From NCBI RefSeq assembly GCF_003576645.1, contig NC_044917.1, forward strand, positions 12,161,080-12,225,079: a DNA stretch of 64,000 nucleotides, given 5' to 3'. The translations under genes were made by a program, and so were the position numbers. This DNA comes from Ipomoea triloba (lineage: Eukaryota > Streptophyta > Magnoliopsida > Solanales > Convolvulaceae). Positions within the stretch are counted from its first letter, which is position 1, and the number at the start of each line of letters is the position of its first letter. The notes beneath the pieces were generated by a model. It was not told the DNA's origin. It saw only the letters and a program-made list of their open reading frames with translations, and ran no database searches. Positions 1-11,900 of this stretch are shown piece by piece.

Positions 1-1200
1 TATTTTATTTTCCGTTGTGTACTCAAAATCTTTCAAAGTTCAAGTTTACTTTAGATGAAAAATATTTTAAAAAAGTTTTAAAAATTTGTACAAGTCTATC
101 ACCCCACTAGACTTGTATCCCTACCCATCGGGACCAACACTTACGACCTCATTTTCTCAAAGTAAGATCGAAAATGTGAGTAGTGTGGCTATACTGTTGT
201 CCCATTCTCATGGAAACAATACAACACATCCATGATTTTCTTATATAATTGGGCCCTAATTATACAAGAGTCGATACAAAGCACATACTCACAAGAAGAA
301 CTCTAACTAAGTCATAGCATCATCCCATTCGCAATTCGATCACTCAATAACAAGAGAGTTTAATCCAAATCCCTAGATGAATTTAGCTACCCATACTTTG
401 AATTGAACAACAAGCACAAATTGAAATGGAAACCATTGCAATCACAATTGAATGAAATGTAAGTAAGAAAAACTTAGATATCATCAAGTTAGAATGAACG
501 ATCAATCTCTTCAACACTTTCTTCCGAACTAGAACTAACAATTGAATCTAACTCAACCTTGCAATGTGAATTTAAATCAAAATGAGAGTTTTAACTGTAA
601 ATTTCGTAGTTAGGGTCCTAGGAACTAAGAATTGGAACTAATGTCTAACTCCCATGAAAAACTAACTTTCTCCATTTATATTCACAGATATAGTGTGATA
701 GGCATCTTGACAACCTCAACGAACTTGCTAAAGTTGATCTCTCACGTAAGGCATCACGTCGTGATATATAGTGTGTTAGTAGAAGAAACCCACAGATGTC
801 CATTCTCATGAACCTCTTCACTTTGTGATGATGTGCGTGATTGCAAAGATGGTCTTCTAAAGTTTTTCTCATGTATCCTATCACGACGTGATATCAAGCA
901 TGACAGTAGAGATCGCACTCTAAGGTTGTTTCTCACAAGGGGTCTCACATGCGTGACGACTCTCATGACAACCTCATTCGGTTTCTAGCCTATTTTGTCG
1001 ATTTAAGTCCAAATTGACCTTGATTTGGTTTTTTTACCTTTAAGCCTTGATGTGTTCACAACTTTTGCTTCTTCCTACATAATAAATCACATAATTGGTC
1101 CATTTATGCACGATTGAAGCAATTTTCCATTTCATACCCGAATTTGACCAAAATATCCATCACAAAGTAACACAAATAAAGAGTAAAGACTCATCAATAT
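1..1200 (-). repeat. Unclassified retroelement-like non-coding repeat
   Basis: No credible coding sequence. The stretch 640-960 carries repeated 'cacg.cgtga' motifs, for example ATCACGTCGTGAT near 745. Similar motifs, in the opposite orientation, occur at 36180-36400. The 'tagggttct.agagctaagaactt' type motif near 600-630 recurs at 38400. The same order of blocks is seen in 38940-40475, which interrupts a Copia remnant. This suggests a dispersed LTR or untranslated leader of a retroelement. No LTR ends or primer-binding site were recognised, so the class is open. Confidence 0.4.
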
Positions 1201-2938
1201 TCATGTGATTATTGTTGCATATTTTGGGTATCTAATATGTATGAGGTTGTGAGTCCCTTGAAGTTGTGCATTGTAGTTTACGACTATTGTGTAATGGTGT
1301 GTTCAACATTGTGCATTTTACGATGGTGTTGTGCAATTTAGTTTGGTCATCCTTACACAGATTAATTGTTTGAGGTGTACGTTCGTATTTATTTTATTAG
1401 GAGTAAATTTCTAGTTTGGTAGTGTATACAGTTTTTGATGTACTAGTTTACCCTCTTGGGTTACTATGGAGATATTATTGCTCTAAAATCTAGGATATTT
1501 TTTGAAAAATAGGAATATAATCCGAGCAAACTAAGCCATAGATTCAGAAATATAAACAACTCAGATTTATCCGCAGTTTTTAAATGGGGACTGATTTTCA
1601 TGTGAGAATGACTAATATATATTCATAAATAATAGGTGAATCATTCGTACTTTGTTAACTTCATATATTAAGGACTTTTTTTTTTCCTTTTGCCTATAAA
1701 ATGATAAGACCATCCCTGGGAATAGAATTAGTCTCGCTGTATAGGGTCCTGGTGTACCTTGATTGAAGAAACTTGTTGTTATACCAAAATTAGTATCTTT
1801 AATATTTTGTGCCTATCTGTAGGTTTATAAATTTCTTCATCCTCATTTTATAAAATTAAGAAATGCTATATTTATTTATTTAACTATTTATGCATTTGAA
1901 GAACTCTCGTTCGGTTATCAGTTCAATGAACCCTTCAATTCTACTTTTTCACCGCTAGCTTGACTTTCTCTCCTTGATAGAGTCGCCCATCCATCATAAC
2001 ATGACAACAACTTTACGGAAATTCTGTAAACTTTATGAAAGAAAAGAAAAATCATAATAATTATTGCTTATTTAGTATTTCGCAATTTAACTTTCCGACG
2101 TAATTGCTTTGAAAAAAAGAATGCATAATATAATCAAAATGCAATTAATATTCTTGAAACGGATAACCAGCTGTAAAGTATATTTTGAGAAATAAGTACA
2201 ATATGCATGCACCGGATTATATGGCTTTAAAAGCCTTGACATCAGCTAATATCAAGTTCATTGTTTTCGCTTAGTTTTGCGGTCCTTGGGTTGAAAGCAT
2301 GCACCTACTATCAGAAATGACAACTTTTTCTTTTCCGAAGAAAACGAAGTCAAATCTTGTATTTATATATGTTCACACGATCCTGTAACTTAGTAGCACG
2401 ATATAATTAGGTCATACTTCATTCAAAGAAAGCATAAATACTTTAGGAAATTAAAATTTTGATATCAATCGATTATTTGCAATTAATTGTTTTGATCTTT
2501 CATTGTAAATAAAATGAAAAGAAATATTTTCTCACATGATGTGGTTTATTCATTGGGCGTCATAAATTGGCTAACTCACACACTTTTAATTTAATATTAA
2601 ATAATCCAATATAATGGTACCACATTAGGAGGAAAAATTGGGAGGAAAATTTTAGGAGGGGTGTCTAGCATTACTCTAAAAAAATTATAAAATATATCCT
2701 CAACTTTGAAAGATTGTAACAATTTCGGTCATCAAACAAACAAAAATGTAAAAATCATTTCCATTCAAACTTAGTCGATCATTTTACCCAATGTCTAAAA
2801 AAACGTAAAAATTATTTCCTTCTAACATTTATAGTTGTTCATGGAATAGATCCGGAATGGGATACAATTCTTGGAAATAGACATACTCTATTTGCTTTGA
2901 CTTTTTATTTTCAAGAATAGGATTATTCGAAATGAACT
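1201..2938. other. AT-rich stretch without recognised features
   Basis: No ORF of note, RNA gene or clear repeat unit was seen. The piece 2690-2850 resembles generic non-coding plant repeat sequence but shows no inverted ends. Confidence 0.5.
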
Positions 2939-3049
2939 ATCTATACTATTAATAAAAATAAAGTGCTCCATTTTAACTTTACCTACAAAACACTTCTATA
3001 CAATTAAGGTTTGCGTAATATTGTAAAATATGGTAATACAATTCTTAAT

Positions 3050-3051
<2 letters not shown>

Positions 3052-3100
<49 letters not shown>
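3052..3100. repeat. (AT)n microsatellite in array unit 1
   Basis: Uninterrupted AT dinucleotide run of about 49 bp inside the first ~250-bp unit. A similar run lies in unit 4. Confidence 0.95.
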
Positions 3101-3102
<2 letters not shown>

Positions 3103-3792
3103 TTTCTTATTTTCCTGTTAGTAATACAATTTGGGAATAAATTACTAATCGTAATATTACAGTACAAATACTTTCCTGCAACGTAATATATTCTATTAAT
3201 AAAACCAAAATCCTTCATTTTAACTTCCCGCCCAAAACAGTCCTATACTATTAAGGTTTGCTTAATATTGTAAAATATGATAATACAATTCATATTCGTA
3301 CTACAATTGTACATTAAAATATGTTAATACAATTCCTAATACAATATATTTTTTCTTACTTTCCTATTCGTAATACAATTTTAGATTAAAATTACTAATC
3401 GTAATATAACTGTGCATATACTTCCCTGAAATGTAATCTATACTATCTATAAAAACAAAATCCTCCATTTTAACTTCCCACCCAAAATAGTCATATACTA
3501 TTAAGGTTTACGTAATATTATAAAATATGGTAATACAATTCTTATTCGTACTACAATTATACATTAAAATATGTTAATACTATTCCTAATAAAATATATT
3601 TTTCCTACTTTCCTATTCGTAATACAATTTTAGATTAAAATTACTAATCCTAATATAATTGTACATATACTTCTCTGCAACGTAATCTATACTATTAATA
3701 AAAACAAAATCTTTCATTTTAACTTCCCCAAAACACTCCTATACAATTAAGGTTTGCGTAATATTGTAAAATATGGTAATAAAATTCCTAAT

Positions 3793-3795
<3 letters not shown>

Positions 3796-3850
<55 letters not shown>
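3796..3850. repeat. (AT)n microsatellite in array unit 4
   Basis: AT dinucleotide run of about 54 bp at the same relative place in its unit as the run at 3052-3100. The two units therefore probably share it by duplication. Confidence 0.95.
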
Positions 3851-3851
<1 letters not shown>

Positions 3852-4279
3852 TACCTTACTTTTCTATTTGTAATACAATTCTAGAATAAATTACTAATCG
3901 TAATATTACAATACATATACTTTCCTGCATGCAACGTAATACATTCTATTAATAAAAAAAATATATTATATTTTAACTTCATGTCCAAAACAATCCTATA
4001 CTATTAAGGTTTGCGTAATATTGTAAAATATGGTAATACAATTCATATTCATACTACAACTTTACATTAAAATATGTTAATACAATTCCTAATTCAATAT
4101 ATTTTTTTTAAGAACACCTATTAATATGCCTAGGAATGGTAATACCACTCAAATTCAAATTATTTGTACTAACCTTTACATTTTATTATATAAATTTTGA
4201 TTTATTTGTTGTTTTAAATTATTGATTTACTCCAATTAATTTGTTAATTATTATGTACTTATTTGATTTTATTATCAAA

Positions 4280-4800
4280 TTAATCAATACATGTGCGACA
4301 TCAACACTATAGAAGGACGAACATATTTAAGTTGTGACTGTTTGTGTAAGGCATAATCAAACTGTGAAAATCTATCAAAAGTACACACTCCTGAATTTCT
4401 AAATAGTTTGAGATTGTTTGAAATCTCTAATCATTTATTGACATTAATGGTTGGTGCAACTGTTATGTTATTGCGGAACATAGACCACCCTCTTAGTCTT
4501 TGCAACGGTACGCGTCTCATCGTTACAAGATTGGCAGGTCATATTGTCGAAGCAAGAATAGTTAATGGAACACATGAAAGGACCAAAGTTCTTATCTCCC
4601 GGATGTCTTTCACTCCTTTTGATATGAGATTGCCCTTTAAGTTTCAGCGTAAACAATTCTCTTTGATGCTCGCATATGCCATAACTATTAACAAAAGTCA
4701 AGGCAAAACACTAACTCATGTTGGGCTTCTGTGTTTAATCACGAGTAATGTACAAGTGTGCAATGTAGCTTTCATAGGCATGCATTTGCACTGTCGGTTC
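4280..4800 (+). pseudogene. Helitron PIF1-type DNA helicase, C-terminal remnant
   Basis: The translated stretch has the block order of the C-terminal end of plant Helitron Rep/helicase proteins: 'SNCENL', 'EFLNSL', 'VGATVMLLRNID', 'LCNGTRLIVT', 'RKQFSLMLAYAITINKSQGKT' (given with one residue fewer in the key core AYAITINKSQGKT), then 'HVGL'. AYAITINKSQG corresponds to the last conserved helicase motif of this superfamily 1 family. A stop codon lies just before SNCENL (about 4353), the reading decays after HVGL (about 4725), and the N-terminal motifs and Rep domain are missing. This is a dead fragment. The upstream Helitron-type 5' ends support the assignment. Confidence 0.85.
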
Positions 4801-4867
4801 CTTGTTGCTAGGTTTTCGTTCTACGTGTACACCTAATCGCGACATAGTGTACAGTTTGTGTTCATGT

Positions 4868-4868
4868 G

Positions 4869-4905
<37 letters not shown>

Positions 4906-4911
4906 TGTGTA
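4868..4911 (+). repeat. (GT)n microsatellite
   Basis: Alternating GT run with one TA interruption. Confidence 0.9.
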
Positions 4912-4924
4912 TTGTAAACTTGGC

Positions 4925-5395
4925 GTATGTGCACTATATATAGTACATAAGGATATGCATTTGCTTGTATTGTGGTTTGTATTTAATGATGTGTTTATGC
5001 ACTAGTCATGTATGTGAATCAACTATGCTTCTGATCCATGTTTTTTTTGTTGGCGGTGATGGTGCATGATGTGTATGCATGCATTTCAAGGCGAACTTGT
5101 GCATAGTGCAATATTAGAGTGTGTACAATGCAATTTATAAGTGTGTCGTGTGTTCACTATAGTACATATGCATGTGCATTTGTTTGTGGTGTTGTTTGCA
5201 TCTAATGATGTGTTTGCGCAATGGTCTGATATGTTAATGAACTAGGATTTTTTATCCTTGTTTTCCTTGCTGGTGATAATGGTGCATGATGTCTATGTGT
5301 GAATTTCAATGCAAACATGTAAGCATATGTAATATTAGAGTGTACACATTGTAATGTATAAGTGTGGACAATGCAATATAGAAATGTGTGCAAGA
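4925..5395 (+). repeat. Two-copy ~219-bp tandem repeat
   Basis: The block 'taatgatgtgttt' occurs at 4985 and 5204. Matching blocks follow in order in both copies: 'ggtgcatgatgt', 'gcatgcatttcaa' or 'gtgaatttcaa', 'atattagagtgt'. The copies differ by many substitutions. The array directly follows the helicase remnant and may belong to the same Helitron. Confidence 0.7.
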
Positions 5396-5583
5396 TTCTG
5401 GTGGCATTCAACAATGCACATGTTGTTGTGCATGAGTGCACACAGTTGCACATAATTGAAGCACACAATATCCCCTTTTGTTGTCCTATTCTCCACGTTT
5501 TTATCTCGCTAAATTGAAGCAACAAATATTAACAAAACAATTAGATTTTTTATATTTAATAATAATAACAATAATTTATTATA

Positions 5584-6535
5584 GAGTTAATACCCAAAAT
5601 AGTCATTGACTGTGGTGGTTTTTCTTGATTTCGTCCTATTCGACTTTTGTAAATTTGCTCAATGTAGTCATCTGTTTACTTTTCCATTTATTTGGTGTTA
5701 AATCATAGGGTAAATTTGTAATTGCCTTAATTTATTTTTACAGACCCAAATGCGCACATAATTGGTGCTCTGAGAACTCCTGTTTGTTTTGGAGAACATG
5801 GGTAATCGTCGCTAATGTCGGATTCCTCATACCTAATCCGCCGTCCATAGCCACGCAATGGGTGGATCCGTCAACGGTACTCATGTAAACTGGTCCTGAT
5901 TCAACTTACATGACTCTACATACCTCCCAGAGCCGGAGGTTAAAGTTGCTCAACTTCAGCGCATCGGATGGGGAAACAGAAATGGGGTTGTGCTTGAAAG
6001 GTCATAGCATGGAATCAAAATTGGCTTTAGTATGCCCATCAGTGTCAAGCTCCAACCGACTTTCTCATATATGAATGCTTCCTTCACCGCCTTTCGGCTC
6101 ATACTACAGTAGGCTGGTGGTGAGCAAAGGTGAGGCTCCAAATGATAGCTTCACCCCTCGGTCAGCCAGTTAGCTCATCTACCATCGATCGACACCCCGG
6201 TGGGGCTTCAACTGGACCACAACTAAGTTGGTCGGAGGTGATGAAGGAAGCTGGATGAGGGCGCAAGGTAAGTTTGGCGGTTCAAGACCTTTTGAGTTTG
6301 TTTAATTTTGGGACATGGTAGGTTAGTAGAAAGTTTGGCAACTTACAAAGATACGTGTATGATTGGGAGTCTTCAAGTGATCTCATCCATGGTCTTACCT
6401 AGACTTTGACCTTTTAGAGTAGTATAGGGGGGAAGGGTTGGGAGTCTTCTCTCCCTCTAAACATAATCTTCTTTAACGAGACATCTCCACGTAGTTTGGT
6501 GTTGGTCTTTGTGGTCTCACTTTGGGCAAATTTTA
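5584..6535. other. Unassigned segment with a GC-richer part
   Basis: It begins with 'gagttaatacccaaaatag' near 5584. This resembles the GAGTTAATT ends of the Mutator-like MITEs elsewhere in the window, but no matching inverted end was found. The part 5750-6330 is richer in G and C and may be old retroelement sequence. I recognised no protein domain on either strand. Confidence 0.4.
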
Positions 6536-6801
6536 CCATAGACTAAGGTCTACCTTGCATTGTAAACCCTGATCCAAAATAAACTTCAGATTATGTATCT
6601 GTAGTTGACACATTTTGTACTTGTAGTTGACAGTTTCTATACCTGTAACTATTATATTATGTGTCAGCAATTATCAAGTTATTTGTTTACATGTATAGAA
6701 ACTGTTAACAATATGTACAAAATGTGTTAATTGAAGGTACAAAATTTTCGTATTAGGGTTCACAATGCAATATGAACCATGGTCCATGGTATAACAATTG
6801 C
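6536..6801. mobile_element. Mutator-like MITE E1 (GCAAWTT...CCATGG ends)
   Basis: The left end reads GCAAATTTTACCATAGAC and the right end, reverse-complemented, reads GCAATTGTTATACCATGG; both continue into a 'ttgcattgt.aaccct' block. The interior holds inverted 'gtacaaaatgtgt' and 'tgacacattttgtac' type repeats. The flanks are TCACTTTGG and TCGCTTTAT, matching at 6 of 9 positions, a possible decayed 9-bp target duplication. Its right flank is also the left flank of E2. Confidence 0.6.
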
Positions 6802-6810
6802 TCGCTTTAT

Positions 6811-7488
6811 GCAATCGTTATATCGTGGACCCTGGTCCGAAACGACGTCGTTTCGATGTTAGTGGACGATGAATGCGAATGACTTCAGGGAATTCCTTAT
6901 CTAGAATACGTACACAGAATCTTTGTCTAGCATACACAGAATGACTTGAAGGAATACACAGAATATTGACACAACTATATAGAAATCATCATCCTAACAT
7001 TCGAATACACAAAAACACGTCACAACCTTTGTTTAAGTACCCTAACATGAATACACAGAATCATAGTCTACAATACACCGAATTTCTTCAAAGAATACAT
7101 AGAATATGAAAACACCAAATACACAAACACATCACCCCTGTGTTTAAGTACGACTAACATGAATACACAGAATCTTTGTCTGGAATACGCAGAATGACTT
7201 GAGGCAATACACAGAATATTGACACAACTACACAGAAATCATCCTCCTAACATTCGAATACACAAAACACGTCACAACCTATGTTTAAGTACCCCTAACA
7301 TGAATACACAGAATCATAGTCTACAATACGCAGAATGTCTTCAACGAATACACAGAATATTAACACAAATACACAGACCGGTCGAAACGGGAAACATGAT
7401 TTCTAAAAAAACAAACCGTTAATTAAAATTACCAAAACGACGTCGTTTTGATACGGCATTGTGCACCTTGATCCACGATATAAATTGC
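6811..7488. mobile_element. Mutator-like MITE E2 with internal GAATACACAGAAT satellite
   Basis: The ends are GCAATCGTTATATCGTGG (left) and, reverse-complemented, GCAATTTATATCGTGG (right). Each end carries the 14-bp palindrome AAACGACGTCGTTT (6840-6853 and 7435-7448). The inside is packed with 'gaatacacagaat' words at roughly 20-30-bp spacing. The flanks TCGCTTTAT and ACGCTTTGT match at 7 of 9 positions, fitting an aged Mutator-type target duplication. Copia RNase H sequence continues immediately to the right, so E2 lies at the end of that Copia remnant. Confidence 0.7.
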
Positions 7489-10400
7489 ACGCTTTGTGGT
7501 GGTTACATTTAACTAACCATGTTACCTTTGCTGAGACATCGGCTATAGCTTTGTATTCTGTTTCTGTTGACGATCTAGCAACTGTCTTTTGTTTGCGGCA
7601 AGCCCAGGAAATTAAATTTTTACCAATAAAGATAGCAAAACCACTAGTGGACTTGCGGTCATCAGGACATCTTTCCCAATCAAAGTATGAAAATTCATGA
7701 ATGCCGTCTGAGTCTGATTTCATAAAACATAGCACATAGTCTAGACTAGCTTTGACATACCTTAGAACACACTTCATGGCAACCAGTGGTCATTGGTTGG
7801 AGATTGCATAAACTAATAGAGCTTGTTTACGGTAAAAGAGAGATATGGGTGTGTGATGGTTAGATATTGAAATACTCCAACTAAGTTGTGGTATTGTGTG
7901 GGATTCTCATATGGTTGAAATGAGTTTATTGCACTTAACTTGTTGTTGACTGGAATTGGAGTGGAGATTGGCTTGCAGTGTTCCATTCCAGATCTTTTGA
8001 GTATTTCAAGGATGTACCTTCATTGTGATATGATCATCCCCATGTTGTGAACTGTCTCGATTCCTAGGAAGAAGCTTAGAGGTCCCATATCTAGGATCTT
8101 GAAATTTTCAGCTAGTCTGCTTGTTAGGGAAGACAATAGATTTTTGTTGCTGATCATTATTAGTATGTCATCAACATAGACAAGTAAATAAATTTGAGCA
8201 TTAGCATCAAAATAGATAAACAATGATATATCAGTTTTTGAAGCCTTGAAACCAATCAAGATTAGACAATCTTGAAGACATATGAACCATGCATGTGGTG
8301 CTTGCTTCAAACCATATAGAGACTTTTTTTAGTTTGAAGACATGAGTAGGAAAATTGTTATCAATATACCCTGGTGGTTGCTTCATGTAAACATTCTCAA
8401 TTAGAAAACCATTGAGGAAGGCATTGTGAACATTAAGTTGTCTGATAGACTAATCTTTTGTTATATCAAGAGATAAGAGATATCTTAGTGTAGTTAGTTT
8501 AACGACTTGATTGAAAGTTTCAAAATAATCTTCTCTTTCAACCTGATCGAATCCTTTTTCAACTAGCCTGGCTTTTCCTTGTATCATTTAATTGTATTAT
8601 AGACTTTTCTTTTCATTTAAAAAACTCATTTGCATCCAATGGTGTTCATATCTCGTTCATGTGAAACTAGTTTCCAAGTGTTGTTGTGTAGGAGATCATT
8701 GAATTACTTGTCCATTGTTGCTCACCATTCAGGGCTCTTTATAGCTTGGGAGTGGCATGTGGATTCGGAGTCATCTACACATGCAATTAGAGCTTTGTTA
8801 CATGCGGTGTCACAAGTCATGTGTCGTAGGACCATAAGATGTGTTCATTGAGATGCGGGTGCTGGTTGACATCGTCTTGGCCTGGAAGGAATAGCTGGAT
8901 GAGGGTGAGGAGCAAAATCTACCGAGATGGGGGTTCACATCGACGCAGTCGTGTCCTTGGCGTGACACGGTCATGTCGTTTCTCGTTGTGGGTAAAGTAT
9001 CTGTGACACGGTAATGTCCAAGGTGTGTCGTGGTCATGTCGATCTCTTGGCATCCTGTTCTGCTTGGTACGTTGACCAAAACCCATGGTATCGCATCTTC
9101 AGTCGAAGTAGAAACCTGTGGAAGAGATTTAGCTGCAAAAGGGAAAACATTCTCATCAAATCGGACATGGCAAATGGTAAGAATGTTTCCACTATTTAGA
9201 TTCAAGTAATGACATCCTCAAAATGAGTCTAGGTAATAAAGAAAGATAGACGAAACAGAACGATACTCTATTTTGTGCTTATTGTAGGAACGAAGATGGG
9301 AAAACATATACAACTAAAGACACGGGGGGAGGAGTAGTTAGGAGTTGTTCTGTTGATGATTTCATAGGGACTCAAATTGTTTAAGGTTGTAGAAGGCATA
9401 TGGTTAATTAGAAAGATCATAGTTCATAGGCATAAACCCAAAATCTAGTAAGGTTAGACTAGTTTCAATAATGTGTCTTTCACACGCCCATTTTGTTCAT
9501 GTGTGTAAGTACAAGACTGACAATGGTTTATTCCAAGACTGACAAAGAGTTTATCTAGCTAGCTTTTTGTATTCACCTCCTATATCAGACTGAAAGGCTT
9601 TTAATTTGCAGAAAAATGTTTACTCAACAAGTGCTTTAAACATATTAAAAATAGAATAGATGTTTGTTTTTAGTTTCATGGGAAAACACCAATTATATCG
9701 AGTATTTTATAATCATCACAAATATAATGAAATAACAATAATCTTCATTAGATAAAACTGGAGATGACCTCCAAATATCTGTGTAAACTAAATCTAATAC
9801 AGAAGAACTAGATTTTGTGACTCTTTCTAGAAGAAAATCATGAGGATTTCCTCATTTGATAGGCAGAACATAGTGTAATACTATTACTTGACGATTTTGA
9901 CAATGAACAATGATGAAGAATGTTATGTAGCGCTCTAGAGTGGGGATGACCAAGAAAGTTGTGCCAAACTTCAAAATATGCTTTTGATGTAACGAATGTC
10001 ATGGGTTTTTGTATTGGACATTTGTATCCCCCCCCCCCCCTTTCCCTCCTGAACTTTCTCCTTTAAGTAGAACTTGGTTGGTGGTGAGATTTTTCACAAT
10101 AAAAAGGATGGATGAAATTCAAAGAAAACATTATTGTCAATGGTAAAACGTTTGACAGATAGAATATGGTTGGTTATTAGGAACATGTAACAAATTTTGT
10201 AATTTACGAGAACACGAAGAAGAGGATATAGAAGTGTCTCTGATACTAGAAATATTCAAACATGTAACATTACTAACTCGAAGAGTGTCATTACCGTGTA
10301 CTCTTCCACTTGATGTAATGAAGAGGAGTCTGGAATGGCATGATGTGTAGTAACAGTGTCAGGGAGCCAGTTCTGAGAAAATGGGGCGGTGGCTAGATCA

Positions 10401-10595
10401 TTAGCATAAGTTATATAGTCTTGAGAAATGGGTGCTCCTAAATATCTTCGGTAACATTTTAGGGTAGTATGACCAAGGTTTTTGCAAACTTGACACTATG
10501 GAACGTAGCAACAAGCACGCCCATGACCCCGACCTCCTCTATTTCCATGATTGCGACCACTAGGTTGATTCCTGTTGAGAAATATCCCTATCTTT

Positions 10596-10600
<5 letters not shown>
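7489..10600 (-). pseudogene. Decayed Copia-type LTR retrotransposon, gag zinc knuckle to RNase H
   Basis: Read on the minus strand, the Copia order is gag, protease, integrase, reverse transcriptase, RNase H. A CCHC zinc knuckle (CQVCKNLGHTTLKC) lies at about 10496-10455. A protease-like DTVTTHH block near 10370 has lost the usual DSG/DTG core. Integrase has an 'NNLSPYE' block near 9365. The RT contains KQAPHAW and YVDDIL (about 8310-8150). RNase H shows 'DRKSTSGF', 'KQKTVARSSTETEY' and 'ADVSAKVTWL' (about 7680-7500). Many frameshifts and stops make it inactive. No flanking LTRs were identified. Confidence 0.9.

Positions 10601-10640
<40 letters not shown>
10600..10640. repeat. (TA)n(CA)n microsatellite
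   Basis: A short TA run is followed by about 14 CA units. Confidence 0.9.
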
Positions 10641-10641
<1 letters not shown>

Positions 10642-10643
10642 GA

Positions 10644-10740
10644 CTAGTTCAGTAGGCAATATTTGGAGAAAGAGATAAAGGTTCGAAATTTGGCAGCTAA
10701 AGTGGGGAGATTATGTGGCCCAAAGTGGTCAAATAATTTA
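10644..10740 (+). repeat. SINE-like fragment with tRNA-type promoter boxes
   Basis: It reads 'tagttcagtaggcaat' as an A-box-like block and 'ggttcgaaatttgg' as a B-box-like block about 35 bp later, which is the arrangement of tRNA-derived SINEs. A related sequence lies at 16935-17010. No poly-A tail or target duplication was found. Confidence 0.45.
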
Positions 10741-10784
10741 TAAAGTTTATTTGGTAAGATTATTTGTGTGGAGATTATTTGCAT

Positions 10785-10965
10785 CGCACTGGTAATTGGA
10801 CAATTATTTGTTCTAATTCAAGCAAGGAAAACATCAGAAACATAATCGATCCAATCAATTTCATCAATTGCGCTATATAATATTCGATGTTATAATTTAT
10901 ATAATTGTATATCGATCCAAGATCCAAATATTCTTAAAATATTATAACAAACAAGGTCATGATCT
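10785..10965 (+). repeat. Fragment related to the minus-strand Helitron at 32.4-33.4 kb
   Basis: The blocks 'cataatcgatc', 'tcaattgc.ctatataatattcgatgttata' (interrupted) and 'atattcttaaaatattata' match the reverse complement of 32450-32560 and 33055-33075. It is therefore a partial member of the same dispersed family. No ends are visible. Confidence 0.5.
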
Positions 10966-11348
10966 TTTGTTGATTTGCTTTCCATGTATTAAAAGAATAA
11001 TTCTTATTTATCTTTTTGTTTTTTAAAATCTCAATAATTAAGCAATATTCTAATTTATTTAGTAGTAAAGAGTCAATCGTCATTTAATTGTACACATACG
11101 TGGAGCATGACCTGTTGACGAAAGAGTATACGTAGGTCACACAATCAAGAGTGAGTCCACATCCATTGCAGGGCCTATGAATAAATTAAGCAGCAAGAAA
11201 TAGTCAAAATGCAGTTAATTTGAAAGCTACAAATTTGTTTAATTTTTTGTTTTCCTAGTCCACCAAGTACATTATATATATTGATGATAAAGTTTTATCC
11301 TTATTCCCCATCAATACACGGTGGTAAAAAGTACATCAAGGAAACATT

Positions 11349-11515
11349 GACAATGACTATTGGTTAAGTAAAATTTTCCTTCACTTTCCACCATATTTTT
11401 GAACATACATAAGTGCATCTACTCATCTAGACAATGACTTTTGGTTAAGTAAAATTTGCTTTCACTTTCCACCATATTTTTGAACATAGTACATCTAATG
11501 GTTAAGTAAAATTTG
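11349..11515 (+). repeat. 81-bp direct repeat, about 2.2 copies
   Basis: 'gacaatgactattggttaag' at 11349 recurs as 'gacaatgacttttggttaag' at 11430. Both are followed by 'tcactttccaccatatttt'. A third partial copy begins near 11500. Confidence 0.85.
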
Positions 11516-11579
11516 TTTAACGATTATTCTTTTACGATTTTGTAAGATGATCATAAGTGTATAGTAATCTAATATATAT

Positions 11580-11900
11580 AATGACTTGTAACATAGTTAG
11601 TTTATCAGCTAATTTTTATTTGTTTGATCACTATTAGCTGTTTGACTTGGTTAAACAGCTAATATGAGTGTTTGGTTAATTAGTTTTTTGTAGTAACGTA
11701 TTGTTCTAAAATGCTAAAATTCAAAAATCTATTCAAAACAAATTTTTCAATAAGTTTCTTGAGAAAGTCATTTTGCATGTAATCAACTATTAGATAATCG
11801 CTAATTTATTAAACATCTTTCTACAATCAGTTAATGCTATCAACTAGTCAAACTCAATAACACAATCAACTAACAACTATTTACCAAACGCCCCCAACGT
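11580..11900. repeat. Possible MITE fragment with one CCAAACGCCCCC end
   Basis: The right end near 11880-11896 reads 'taccaaacgccccc', like the ends of many plant MITEs. The interior repeats 'cagctaat' and 'caactaac' words. No convincing opposite end was seen, so this may be a truncated element. Confidence 0.3.

Larger units (their letters stand above)
2940..4135 (+). repeat. Five-unit ~250-bp tandem array carrying Helitron-type 5' ends
   Basis: The shared motif 'ttaaggtttgcgtaatatt' lies near 3006, 3253, 3503, 3749 and 4006, giving periods of 247, 250, 246 and 257 bp. Each unit starts with a variant of TCTATACTATTAATAAAA (2940, ~3190, ~3428, ~3683, ~3940), then 'attttaacttcc' and 'cctatac.attaagg'. 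TC followed by a TATAC/TTAATAAAA block, with A before it (2939), is the usual plant Helitron 5' terminus. Units 1 and 4 contain expanded (AT)n tracts. The array lies upstream of a helicase remnant in the same orientation. Confidence 0.7.

Noticed and set aside
6880..7380. Regularly spaced GAATACACAGAAT words looking like a CRISPR array
   Set aside because: Spacing is irregular, spacers are not unique, and the context is a plant MITE.
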